64,000 nt of DNA from JAKACA01 sp052143575. GTDB taxonomy: Bacteria > Actinomycetota > Acidimicrobiia > Acidimicrobiales > Bog-793. Positions 57,590 to 64,000 of this stretch are shown here, piece by piece; the stretch's first letter is position 1, and the number at the start of each line of letters is the position of its first letter. A program made the position numbers and the translations under genes. The notes under the pieces are model-generated. The model was not told the DNA's origin. It saw only the letters and a list, made by a program, of their open reading frames with translations, and made no database searches. The stretch is taken from contig JBKQSP010000055.1 in assembly GCA_052143575.1 (NCBI GenBank), positions 1 to 64,000 of the forward strand. Reading direction: 5' to 3'.

Positions 57590-58459
57590 TTACTCGGCGG
57601 AGGCGTCGAGGCCGATCGGGTTCACGGAGGGGAACGTGCCCGACCTCACGACGTCTCGCGCCAGTGACCGCAGCAGCTCGGTGAGCCGCTCGGTCTCCGT
57701 AGCGCCGATCTCGGCATACGGCTGGGCGGCGAGACGGTTCGTATCGGCCTCTATGCCGGAGCGCAGATCGAGGCCGGCCGCCGTAGCCGTCCCGCCGGCG
57801 AGGTAGCCGCGCTCGACAAGGCGCCCTTCGGCGGCGGCCCACTCTGCCTCGGACCAGTTTCGGCTGAGACGGAGCACGTCAGCCGGCACGGCTCCGGAGG
57901 CAGCATGCACGACGAGCGCCTCGCATCCGTCGAGACCCGCCTGGGTCAGACAGGCGACGTGGCCGTCCCCGCGGTGTTCCCGCAGCACCGTCAGGAGCTG
58001 CCACAACGCCGCCACCGGATCAGCCGGGAAGTCGAGGGCCTGGTTGGCGGCTGCCAGCGGGCGACCGACGCACTCGCAGGCCAAGGCCGCCGACTGGGCG
58101 ATCGGCAAGGCGTCGGCTACAACTCCGGGCAGCTCGTCTCCGACGATGCGGCGCAGAGCCGCCGAGACCGCGTCGGCACGCGCTGCAAGCAAGGTGCCGA
58201 TCGACGCAAGCTCCCAGGCATCCGGAATGGCCCGCTCCACCCGGGAGCGGTGGAAGTTGTAGAACGTCGCCCGCACGACGCTGGCCGGCACGGGACCAAG
58301 GGGCGCTGCCCGGAAAGCGAAGTAGCCCATCCACCAGCCCTTGAGGCCGGCGGCATCAGCGGCCGCCCGCGACTCCTCGGCGAAGTAGGTCAAGGCGTGG
58401 ACGGGCTCGAGCACCCGCCAACAACGGTCGGCGAGTCGGGCGAAGTCAGCATCGGCCAT
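57590..58459 (-). CDS. SCO6745-family protein (actinobacterial unknown)
   Basis: 289 residues from ATG 58459. Mostly helical. Contains WRVLEPVHALTYFAEESRAAADAAGLKGWWMGYFAFRAAPLGPV (in parts), the conserved block RATFYNFHRSRVERAIPDAW and a C-terminal winged region LSRNWSEAEWAAAEGRLVERGYL, followed by ATAAGLDLRSGIEADTNRLA. This is the SCO6745 family of actinobacteria, of unknown function; the C-terminus resembles MarR-like winged helices. No membrane segments. Confidence 0.8.
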   Translation of the reverse strand: MADADFARLADRCWRVLEPVHALTYFAEESRAAADAAGLKGWWMGYFAFRAAPLGPVPASVVRATFYNFHRSRVERAIPDAWELASIGTLLAARADAVSAALRRIVGDELPGVVADALPIAQSAALACECVGRPLAAANQALDFPADPVAALWQLLTVLREHRGDGHVACLTQAGLDGCEALVVHAASGAVPADVLRLSRNWSEAEWAAAEGRLVERGYLAGGTATAAGLDLRSGIEADTNRLAAQPYAEIGATETERLTELLRSLARDVVRSGTFPSVNPIGLDASAE

Positions 58460-58791
58460 GGTCGTCACCTTCCTGGAGTTCTTGCCCGACCGCACACTCG
58501 AGACGGCTGCCCCGATCCCGGTCCCTCGGCCCGACCAGTATGTCAAAGGGACCCTGGACAGCCGATGCGAAGCGGCGTCTCGTTCTTCCTCGGACCCTGC
58601 GGCGACCGGCCGGCTCCGGCAGCGGCCTCGAGCTCAACTCGACCTCGCCCGGCATCTGGCAGCTGCCGCCCGGGCGGTTCCCAGAACGGATCGGGCTGAC
58701 GCACAGGCGCCCTGGGCGCCCGCGTGCAGTCCCCACTGCGGCTCGAGCGGCCGAATGGGCGGTTCGTCGGAAAAGGCCATAATCGGGCCTC
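58460..58791. other. Gene-free divergent region
   Basis: 332 bases between the SCO6745-type gene (minus) and the zinc-finger protein gene (plus). It should hold both promoters. Open frames on both strands here have no start signal. No other structure supported. Confidence 0.35.
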
Positions 58792-59166
58792 GTGGTACCG
58801 CCCCGTCGCCGCCGGCGCCGCTCCGCACGGCCTCCCGGCTCCCGTTCCCGACAGGAGCCGGGACGGGCGCGGCAGCGGCACCCGGGCGCGCCGTTGGACG
58901 GCGAGCCTTCTGCGTCGGGCACTACGCCGGGACCGTCGGACGCCCGGCCCATGCCCTTCATCGAGGACCCGATCACGGGTTCTCAGGCCGAGCTGCGTCG
59001 CATCCAGCCGTTCGACGCACGCAAGGACTACGTGTGTCCCGGATGCAATCAGGAGATCCGGAGCGGAACCGGCCATGTCGTGGTCGTCCCGCTCAACGCC
59101 CCCGACCTGCGACGGCACTGGCACATCCCCTGCCTGGGGCGAGCACGGCGACACGGGCTGCCCTGA
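58792..59166 (+). CDS. Small zinc-finger protein (actinobacterial)
   Basis: 124 residues from GTG 58792. The N-terminal half is a basic, disordered stretch rich in Arg/Pro (PPRRRRRRSARPPGSRSRQE). The C-terminal half carries RRIQPFDARKDYVCPGCNQE, then IRSGTGHVVVVPLNAPDLRR and HWHIPCLGR: two Cys (CPGC), then H-x-H-x-x-C. I know this C-P-G-C...H-W-H-x-P-C pattern from small actinobacterial proteins of unknown role, sometimes misnamed ATP/GTP-binding. Likely a zinc-binding, nucleic-acid-associated protein (inference). Next gene starts 65 bases later on the same strand. Confidence 0.65.
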   Translation: MVPPRRRRRRSARPPGSRSRQEPGRARQRHPGAPLDGEPSASGTTPGPSDARPMPFIEDPITGSQAELRRIQPFDARKDYVCPGCNQEIRSGTGHVVVVPLNAPDLRRHWHIPCLGRARRHGLP

Positions 59167-59231
59167 GCCCGAATCCGTGGTGGGAAGGCGAGCACCTGGC
59201 TGAGCGTTACCCTTGTACGGAGGTGATCACC

Positions 59232-60152
59232 ATGTGGGGCGCTGCTCCGATCCTTGCTGCAGGCACGACTACCCTGACGTCGGGTCAGATGGACGAGGTC
59301 TGGGTAGTGGCCGTCCTGTCCGGGGTGCTCGCCTACGCTTTCGCCGTCTACAGCCGCCGGGCGACGGGAACCTACCCGTGGCGGGTGCCCGCGGTGGTCT
59401 GGGGCATCTTCGGCGTCCTCGTGCCGGTGCTCAGCTTGCTGCTCGAAGCCGTCGCCCGCCTGACGACGCGACCGGTGCGCCCGCCGGCAGCGGGCCCCTA
59501 CGGGCCGGGAGGATACGTCGGCGCCAACTCCGCCCACGCCGCTCCCGGGTCGCCCGGCCAGGACGCCGGCGTGAACCCCGGCTGGCCGCCCCCTGCCGAG
59601 CCCGGGGCTCGCTGGGAGCCGCCGTCGAGCCCGGATCAGGTGCCCGCAGGGGCAAGTCCGTGGCAGCAGCCGTCGCAGCCGCAGGGTGCCACTTCTCCGG
59701 CAGCGCCGCCGTGGCCGCCGCCTCTTGGGCCCGAAGCCTTCCAGCCACCGCCCGGCCAGCCCTACGCCCCGCAGCCCGGCCAGCCCTACACCCCGCAACC
59801 ACCGCACGCCGGCCCGGGGCCAACGCCACCCTGGCAGGTCCCTTCAGGCACCCCGCCCGCAGGGGGAGCCCAGCCCGGCTTGGCAGGTCCGCAAGGATGG
59901 ACGCAGCCTCTCCCCTATGTGCCGGCCGTGACGCCTCCCCCGCTCTTCGGCTGGTACCCGGATCCGACGGGGCGCCACGAGGAGCGGTACTGGGACGGGC
60001 GCCACTGGTCGCACCGCGTCTCCGACAACTCCGTGCGCAGCGACGACCCGCTCCACCCGACGCCGGACGCCGGCGATCCTGTCGCAGCGGAGGCACCGAG
60101 GCAGCCACCGGTCGCCGCACCGCCCGTCGAGCCGGACGACGCCACCGCCTGA
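59232..60152 (+). CDS. Membrane protein with Pro-rich linker and DUF2510 domain
   Basis: 306 residues from ATG 59232, with an excellent GGAGGTGAT ribosome-binding site. Two hydrophobic helices near the N-terminus (VWVVAVLSGVLAYAFAVYS, PAVVWGIFGVLVPVLSLLLE). Then about 170 residues of Pro/Gly/Gln-rich repeats (QPYAPQPGQPYTPQP). The C-terminal DUF2510 domain is GWYPDPTGRHEERYWDGRHW, found in many actinobacterial membrane proteins. Function unknown; the Pro-rich arm may span the cell wall or bind partners. An upstream open frame from 58458 is fortuitous. Confidence 0.8.
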   Translation: MWGAAPILAAGTTTLTSGQMDEVWVVAVLSGVLAYAFAVYSRRATGTYPWRVPAVVWGIFGVLVPVLSLLLEAVARLTTRPVRPPAAGPYGPGGYVGANSAHAAPGSPGQDAGVNPGWPPPAEPGARWEPPSSPDQVPAGASPWQQPSQPQGATSPAAPPWPPPLGPEAFQPPPGQPYAPQPGQPYTPQPPHAGPGPTPPWQVPSGTPPAGGAQPGLAGPQGWTQPLPYVPAVTPPPLFGWYPDPTGRHEERYWDGRHWSHRVSDNSVRSDDPLHPTPDAGDPVAAEAPRQPPVAAPPVEPDDATA

Positions 60153-60156
60153 GCGC

Positions 60157-60504
60157 TCAAAACGCTTGCTCGATCACCTCGACCTCACGGCCCCTCACGC
60201 AGGCGACGTCGAATCGGATGACGCTCGGGCGCGGCGGACCGAGGTTGGCGAGATAAACGGTCGCAAGACGACGGATGCGGCGCTGTTTCGCCGGCGTGAC
60301 GGCCTCCGCGGCGCTCCCGAAGCGATCCGATAACCGCGTCTTCACTTCGCAGAACACGAGCTCGCGCCCGCGCCGCAGGACGAGATCGATCTCCCCGCCC
60401 GCCACGCGCCAGTTGCGATCCACGATCTCGTAGTTCCGCTCGGCGTACCACGCTGCGGCGCGGGACTCCCCGTAACCGCCGAGCGCCTGCCGCCCGCTCG
60501 GCAC
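60157..60504 (-). CDS. YraN family protein (UPF0102)
   Basis: 115 residues. Endonuclease-like small fold: GGYGESRAAAWYAERNYEIVDRNWR, then the acidic motif GGEIDLVLRRGRELVFCEVKTR (E-x-D-L-V...E-V-K, as in Holliday-junction resolvase-like nucleases), and KQRRIRRLATVYLA. Function unknown; conserved next to comM and DUF2469 in actinobacteria. The neighbouring comM is separated by an insert here. GTG start at 60504. Confidence 0.9.
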   Translation of the reverse strand: MPSGRQALGGYGESRAAAWYAERNYEIVDRNWRVAGGEIDLVLRRGRELVFCEVKTRLSDRFGSAAEAVTPAKQRRIRRLATVYLANLGPPRPSVIRFDVACVRGREVEVIEQAF

Positions 60505-60508
60505 GGAG

Positions 60509-60805
60509 TCAGGCGTCCGTCTCGGGCAGCGCCTCCACGTTGACGTCCCTGTAGGTGACCACTCGGACCGACGACACGAAACGAGCGGGACGGTACATGT
60601 CCCACACCCAGGCGTCCCCGATCTCGACCTCGAAATAGGTGGTGCCGGCGCCGGCGTGCGGAACGACCTTCACGTCGTTGGCAAGATAGAAGCGGCGCTC
60701 GGTCTCCACGACGTACTTGAACATCGGGAGCACGGCCCGGTACTCCTGGTACAGGGCAAGCTCGACTTCCGCCTCGAATTGATCGAGGTCCTCTTCAGCA
60801 CTCAT
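60509..60805 (-). CDS. DUF2469 family protein
   Basis: 98 residues. DLDQFEAEVELALYQEYRAV, then VVETERRFYLANDVKVVP and DAWVWDMYRPARFV, and a C-terminal VVTYRDVNVEALPETD. This family is restricted to actinobacteria and lies between yraN and rnhB/lepB in most genomes; its role is unknown. 4 bases from yraN. Confidence 0.9.
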   Translation of the reverse strand: MSAEEDLDQFEAEVELALYQEYRAVLPMFKYVVETERRFYLANDVKVVPHAGAGTTYFEVEIGDAWVWDMYRPARFVSSVRVVTYRDVNVEALPETDA

Positions 60806-60856
60806 CGCGCTCCTCGGGACTGTGATGCGCTCTGCCGTGAGTTCACGACGGGCGGA

Positions 60857-61207
60857 TCAGCGGGCGACCCGCTTCTCCTTGATCTTGGCGGCCTTGCCGA
60901 TCCGGTCGCGGAGGTAGTACAGCTTCGCCCGCCGGACATCGCCCTCGGTGACCCGCTCGATCCTCGAGTACAGGGGAGAGTGGATCGGGAAGGTCCTCTC
61001 CACGCCGACACCGAAGCTCACCTTGCGAACCGTGAAGGTCTCGCGCACCCCGGAGCCCTGCCGGCGGATGACGGCACCCTGGAAGACCTGGATGCGCTCA
61101 CGGTTGCCCTCCACGACCCGCACGTGCACCTTGACCGTGTCCCCCGGCGAGAAGTCGGGGATGTCGTCACGCAGGTTCGCGCGGTCGACGAGATCGGTTG
61201 GGTTCAT
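60857..61207 (-). CDS. rplS: 50S ribosomal protein L19 (bL19)
   Basis: 116 residues from ATG 61207, GAGGAG upstream. Diagnostic segments: DFSPGDTVKVHVRVVEGNRERIQ (in parts), FQGAVIRRQGSGVRETFTVRK, then GVGVERTFPIHSPLY and VRRAKLYYLRDR. Sits at the interface of the two ribosomal subunits. Its normal neighbours lepB and rnhB are absent; DUF2469 follows after 51 bases. Confidence 0.96.
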   Translation of the reverse strand: MNPTDLVDRANLRDDIPDFSPGDTVKVHVRVVEGNRERIQVFQGAVIRRQGSGVRETFTVRKVSFGVGVERTFPIHSPLYSRIERVTEGDVRRAKLYYLRDRIGKAAKIKEKRVAR

Positions 61208-61379
61208 GACAACGCTCCTCAAGGCGGTCAGCGGATGCAGTAGCGAGAGTCGGTCGACGGCGAGTGCTGGGACAGCAGCACGAGGGCAAGCGATCCGAGC
61301 CTGGAGCCGGCGTCTCGACCTGAACTCCTGGTAGGGACAGGATAGCCGGGCTTCGGGGTCCCCCGCACCCGCCAGGGCC

Positions 61380-62177
61380 CTACTCGAGCTCTGACGGCGA
61401 GCCGCCCCCGCCCATCTCGGCTCCCTCATCGTGTGCCGGCTCGAGACCGAACTCCCGCATGAGGTGCGCTTCTGCCTCCGAGAAGCCCCCTCGGGCCTCG
61501 ATGAGATCCGGGCGGCGCTCCGCAGTCCGTCGCAGGGACTGCGCCAGCCTCCAACGAGCCACCTTGGCGTGATCGCCGCTGCGCAGGACTTCCGGCACCT
61601 CCCAGCCCCGGAACGAGGCCGGCCGCGTGTACTGCGGGTACTCGAGCAGGCCGGCGGTGAAGCTCTCCTCGCCGCTGGACTCGTCGTTACCGAGCACGCC
61701 CGGCACGAGCCGAGACACCGCCTCGACGATGCTGAGCGCTGCCAGCTCCCCGCCGGCGAGGACGAAGTCGCCCACGGACACCTCGCCGTCGACGAGGTGA
61801 TCCGCAATCCTCTGGTCGACTCCCTCGTAACGGCCGCACAGGAGGCTGAAGCGGCCGTGGGCGGCGAACTCGACGGCCATGGGCTGATCGAAGCGGCGAC
61901 CGCCTGGTGACATCAGGAGGAGGGGCCGGGGAGGATCGAGTAGCTCGACGGCGGCAAAGACGGGCTCGGGCGCCAGCACCATGCCGGCGCCGCCGCCGAA
62001 CGGGGCGTCGTCGACCGAGCGGTGAGGATCGCTGGCAGCCGATCGCAGGTCGTGCACCTGCACGTCGATGCTTCCAGCCCTGCGGGCGCGGCCGAGGATG
62101 CTCGCCTCGCAGTAGGCCCTCACGACGTCGGGAAAGATCGTGAGGATGTCGACGCGCAGCGGGGCGGCGTCGCTCAC
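61380..62177 (-). CDS. trmD: tRNA (guanine37-N1)-methyltransferase
   Basis: 265 residues from GTG 62177, overlapping the rimM stop (GTGA). SPOUT fold with the deep trefoil knot. Motifs: LRVDILTIFPDVVRAYCEASI, DDAPFGGGAGMVLAPEP, SLLCGRYEGVDQRI, GDFVLAGGELAALSIVEAV, LPGVLG-type RLVPGVLGNDESS and the catalytic Asp region in GLLEYPQYTRP. Methylates G37 next to the anticodon and prevents frameshifting. The open frame upstream belongs to rimM. Confidence 0.95.
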   Translation of the reverse strand: MSDAAPLRVDILTIFPDVVRAYCEASILGRARRAGSIDVQVHDLRSAASDPHRSVDDAPFGGGAGMVLAPEPVFAAVELLDPPRPLLLMSPGGRRFDQPMAVEFAAHGRFSLLCGRYEGVDQRIADHLVDGEVSVGDFVLAGGELAALSIVEAVSRLVPGVLGNDESSGEESFTAGLLEYPQYTRPASFRGWEVPEVLRSGDHAKVARWRLAQSLRRTAERRPDLIEARGGFSEAEAHLMREFGLEPAHDEGAEMGGGGSPSELE

Positions 62178-62677
62178 TCGAAGAGACCCTCCGGCGCGTC
62201 GACGACGAGCTGCCGGCCGCGTCGCTCCACGAGGAAGCGAAGGGGGACGAGCCAGCCCGTCTCCCCGACGAGCAGGTCGCTCGCCGGGTTCGCCTCCACG
62301 GCGACCACGACGCCGTGGGAGGCGCCTGCGATGTCGATGACCTCGCTGCCGATCAGGTCGTGGACGAAGAGCGCCCCCGGGTCCTGCAAGGGTGGTGCGA
62401 GCAATTGAGCGCCTCGGAGCGCTTCTGCCGACTCGCGCGTCGATACGCCCTCGAAACACACGAGGTGACGGTGCTGGAACGGCCGCGACGAGAGGACGGT
62501 CAGGTACGTCGCCTCAGAGCGGGGCGTGCCTGCCGGGCGCACGGCGAGGCGCTGCCCCGCGTCGATCCGCTCGACGCGGTTCGTGACGAGGTTCACCACG
62601 ACCTCGCCACGCAAGCCATGGGCCTTCGTCACGTGCCCGACCTCGAGGAGGTCGTCGCAACCTATGGCCTCAGGCAC
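62174..62677 (-). CDS. rimM: 16S rRNA processing protein RimM
   Basis: 167 residues from GTG 62677; the open frame continues to 62743 but would overlap the KH gene by 53 bases and add 22 disordered residues. Two domains: an N-terminal beta barrel (EVGHVTKAHGLRGEVVVNLVT) and a C-terminal PRC-barrel-like domain (VIDIAGASHGVVVAVEANPAS, LLVGETGWLVPL). The start is uncertain because no clear ribosome-binding site is seen. RimM helps assemble the 30S head. Standard neighbour of trmD and rpsP. Confidence 0.9.
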   Translation of the reverse strand: MPEAIGCDDLLEVGHVTKAHGLRGEVVVNLVTNRVERIDAGQRLAVRPAGTPRSEATYLTVLSSRPFQHRHLVCFEGVSTRESAEALRGAQLLAPPLQDPGALFVHDLIGSEVIDIAGASHGVVVAVEANPASDLLVGETGWLVPLRFLVERRGRQLVVDAPEGLFE

Positions 62678-62690
62678 AGCCGACGCGTCG

Positions 62691-63206
62691 TCAGTCGACG
62701 ATGTCGACGGACGCCTCCGTTCCGTCGCCGGCGGCCGCGGCACGCACGAGCGTGCGGATCGCTTGCGCCGTCCGTCCCTTGCGCCCGATGAGGCGGCCCA
62801 TGTCTCCCTGCGCCACGTGTACCGAGAAGCGCAACCCGCCCCGCCCCTCGCTCACTTCCACCACGACGGAGTCCGGGTCGTCGACGAGGGCACGCGTGAC
62901 GTGCTCGAGAACGGCCCTGGCGGCCGCACCGTGCACGCGGTTGACGGTGAGGTCGTCGTCGCCGTCCTCTCGATCGGCGGCCTCGCCTTCGTCCTCGTCG
63001 TCCTCTTCCTCTTCGTCGTCCTCGCCATCGTCCTCGACGTCGCCTGCTTCGTCCTCGACGTCGTCGGCCTCATCGTCGACGTCGGCCTCATCGTCGAGAG
63101 CGTCCTCGGCATCCTCGTCGTCGTCCTCGTAGCCGTCGTCGGCGACGGAGCCTGCCGGCTGTGCACGGCTGAAATCCGGCTCCTCGAACATCGACCCTTC
63201 GTCCAT
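62691..63206 (-). CDS. KH-domain RNA-binding protein with long acidic N-terminus
   Basis: 171 residues from ATG 63206 (a TTG at 63215 overlaps the rpsP stop). Residues about 95-171 are a KH domain of the KhpA type (VSEGRGGLRFSVHVAQGDMG and the GxxG loop in GRLIGRKGRTAQAIRTLV). Residues about 15-90 are Asp/Glu-rich low complexity: about 60% acidic with very few other residues (DDEEEEDDEDEGEAADRED). Usual KhpA proteins are about 75-80 residues, so the acidic half is an extra. KhpA binds RNA with KhpB. The tail may mimic nucleic acid or tune RNA affinity (inference). Confidence 0.9.
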   Translation of the reverse strand: MDEGSMFEEPDFSRAQPAGSVADDGYEDDDEDAEDALDDEADVDDEADDVEDEAGDVEDDGEDDEEEEDDEDEGEAADREDGDDDLTVNRVHGAAARAVLEHVTRALVDDPDSVVVEVSEGRGGLRFSVHVAQGDMGRLIGRKGRTAQAIRTLVRAAAAGDGTEASVDIVD

Positions 63207-63211
63207 GGCTC

Positions 63212-63598
63212 TCAACCTTCCTCGGCGTCAGTTGCGGCAGGCGCCGCCTTTGCTGCCGCAGGCTTCTTCTTCGGGGTCGCTTTGCCGGCAGGGCCCTTGC
63301 GGGAGGGGCGGGTGCGATCCTTCGCCGGCTTGGCCGAGCGGGTCGCCTGGTACTCGCTCCAGACGCCGGAGATCTCGAGGAGCTTGCGCACGGTCTCGGT
63401 CGGCTGTGCCCCCTTCGCCAACCATTCGAGGGCCTTGTCGCTCTTGACGGTGATCTCGGAAGGGTCCGAGCGCGGCGCGTAGGTGCCGACGATCTCGATG
63501 AATCGACCGTCGCGGGGCGAGCGGCTGTCTGCGGCGACGATTCGGTACGTCGGTTGCTTCTTCTTGCCTACGCGCATGAGGCGGAGCTTGACGGACAA
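63212..63598 (-). CDS. rpsP: 30S ribosomal protein S16 (bS16)
   Basis: 128 residues from a TTG. N-terminus VKLRLMRVGKKKQPTYRIVAA, RSPRDGRFIEIVGTYAP, VKSDKALEWLAKGAQPTETV, then a basic Ala/Lys/Pro-rich tail of about 40 residues (GKATPKKKPAAAKAAPA), which is common in actinobacterial S16. Overlaps or abuts the KH gene. Needed for 30S assembly. Confidence 0.96.
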   Translation of the reverse strand: MSVKLRLMRVGKKKQPTYRIVAADSRSPRDGRFIEIVGTYAPRSDPSEITVKSDKALEWLAKGAQPTETVRKLLEISGVWSEYQATRSAKPAKDRTRPSRKGPAGKATPKKKPAAAKAAPAATDAEEG

Positions 63599-63650
63599 GG
63601 GTTTCTCTTTCTGTTGATTCGAATCGATCAGTTGCCGGACCGGCGCACGC

Positions 63651-64000
63651 CTAGCGCGTGCCCCGGCTCGATGGAGTGAATCGGCCGCCCTTTTGCTTGC
63701 TCTTGCCGGGTTTCTTGGCGGTGCCGTTCACCATGCGGCTCATCGGCCCGAGGGACCGAACCATCTTCTGCATCTCCTTGAACTGCTTGAGCAGATTGTT
63801 GACCTCCGTCGTGGAGGTGCCGCTGCCGTTGGCGATGCGAAGACGTCTCGTACCGTCGATGACCGTCAGGCCGCGGCGCTCGTCCGGCGTCATCGACTTG
63901 ATGATCGCCTCGACCCGACCGACGTCCTTGTCGTCGATCTTGGCATCTCGGAAATCTTTCGGCACGCCGGGCAGCATGCCGAGCATGCCCTGCAGGGGCC
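63651..64000 (-). CDS. ffh: Signal recognition particle protein Ffh, C-terminal part
   Basis: The gene continues beyond the right edge. The visible part is the M domain: MLGMLPGVPKDFRDAKIDDK, VEAIIKSMTPDERRG, then IDGTRRLRIANGSGTSTTEV, LLKQFKEMQKMVRSL and a basic tail (KKPGKSKQKGGRFTPSSRG). These are the SRP54 M-domain hydrophobic-groove and RNA-binding SGS(G/T) motifs. Targets nascent membrane proteins to the translocon. The GTPase domain lies outside the window. Confidence 0.95.
   Translation of the reverse strand, partial: PLQGMLGMLPGVPKDFRDAKIDDKDVGRVEAIIKSMTPDERRGLTVIDGTRRLRIANGSGTSTTEVNNLLKQFKEMQKMVRSLGPMSRMVNGTAKKPGKSKQKGGRFTPSSRGTR

Noticed and set aside
58458..59231. Upstream extension of the DUF2510 gene by 258 codons
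   Set aside because: The extension has shadow composition and covers the zinc-finger gene in another frame; a perfect ribosome-binding site precedes ATG 59232.

Overview
The window looks like a chromosomal segment of a high-GC actinomycete, most likely a member of the class Acidimicrobiia or a close relative. The evidence is: tiny basic ribosomal proteins of the mycobacterial bS22 and bL37 types; an actinobacterial DUF2469-yraN pair beside rplS-trmD-rimM-KH-rpsP-ffh; DUF2510, SCO6745-family and NifU-like proteins; frequent GTG and TTG starts; and many 4-base ATGA/GTGA gene overlaps. The class is inferred from gene style, not from a marker comparison.

Region 1 (1-6977) is accessory DNA stacked at the 3' end of an intact tRNA-Gln(UUG) gene (6977-7049, minus). 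Two partial copies of the 3' half of that tRNA (about 302-338 and 1726-1762) divide it into cassettes. One carries a VapC-type toxin remnant, one a secreted collagen-like protein. The third carries an RHH antitoxin/Doc toxin pair with a palindromic operator, two small enzymes or unknowns, and an ECF sigma factor translationally coupled to a membrane-anchored 14-repeat protein now broken by four frame breaks and a stop. No integrase is visible.

Region 2 (7161-20498) is mainly core: a Clp-N/zinc-ribbon protein, bS22, a tight DUF192-rsmI-metG-tatD-rsmA-ispE operon, a bL37-like gene, a GDPD-family phosphodiesterase, a PfkB kinase, aminopeptidase N, a TMEM165/GDT1 cation transporter and a methyltransferase.

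Region 3 (20538-26708, all minus) may be one transcription unit. It starts with a 23-codon proline-rich leader peptide behind a perfect Shine-Dalgarno, then a soluble PRC/MgtE-N/CBS protein and an Nramp-related transporter whose metal-site motifs are altered (DAGG for DPGN, SPY for MPH). This looks like a two-part Mg2+ uptake system with an mgtL-like leader. A GT4 glycosyltransferase, a methyltransferase and an alpha/alpha-toroid protein follow.

Region 4 (26929-38403) holds acyl-CoA and lipid catabolism genes: two acyl-CoA dehydrogenases, an aldo-keto reductase, nitronate monooxygenase, acyl-CoA synthetase and an APH-like kinase. A NifU-like protein and a nucleotidyltransferase sit among them. 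An IS630-type insertion sequence follows (about 38404-39613), then a SRAP protein and dxs.

Region 5 (42704-51010, minus) is a complete potassium-uptake operon: a 27-aa membrane peptide, kdpF, A, B, C, a split kdpD and kdpE, all overlapping. The N-terminal KdpD half carries an extra OB-fold domain. Phased direct repeats and a probable leaderless promoter lie upstream. Divergent to it are a truncated flavoprotein-like ORF and alanine dehydrogenase.

Region 6 (52632-64000, mostly minus) is the dprA-comM and yraN-DUF2469-rplS-trmD-rimM-KH-rpsP-ffh locus. It is interrupted by about 4.5 kb of secreted, membrane and actinobacterial unknown proteins, and it lacks lepB and rnhB at their usual place. 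Features were read by eye; starts are chosen by overlap, Shine-Dalgarno and family length, and no database search was run.
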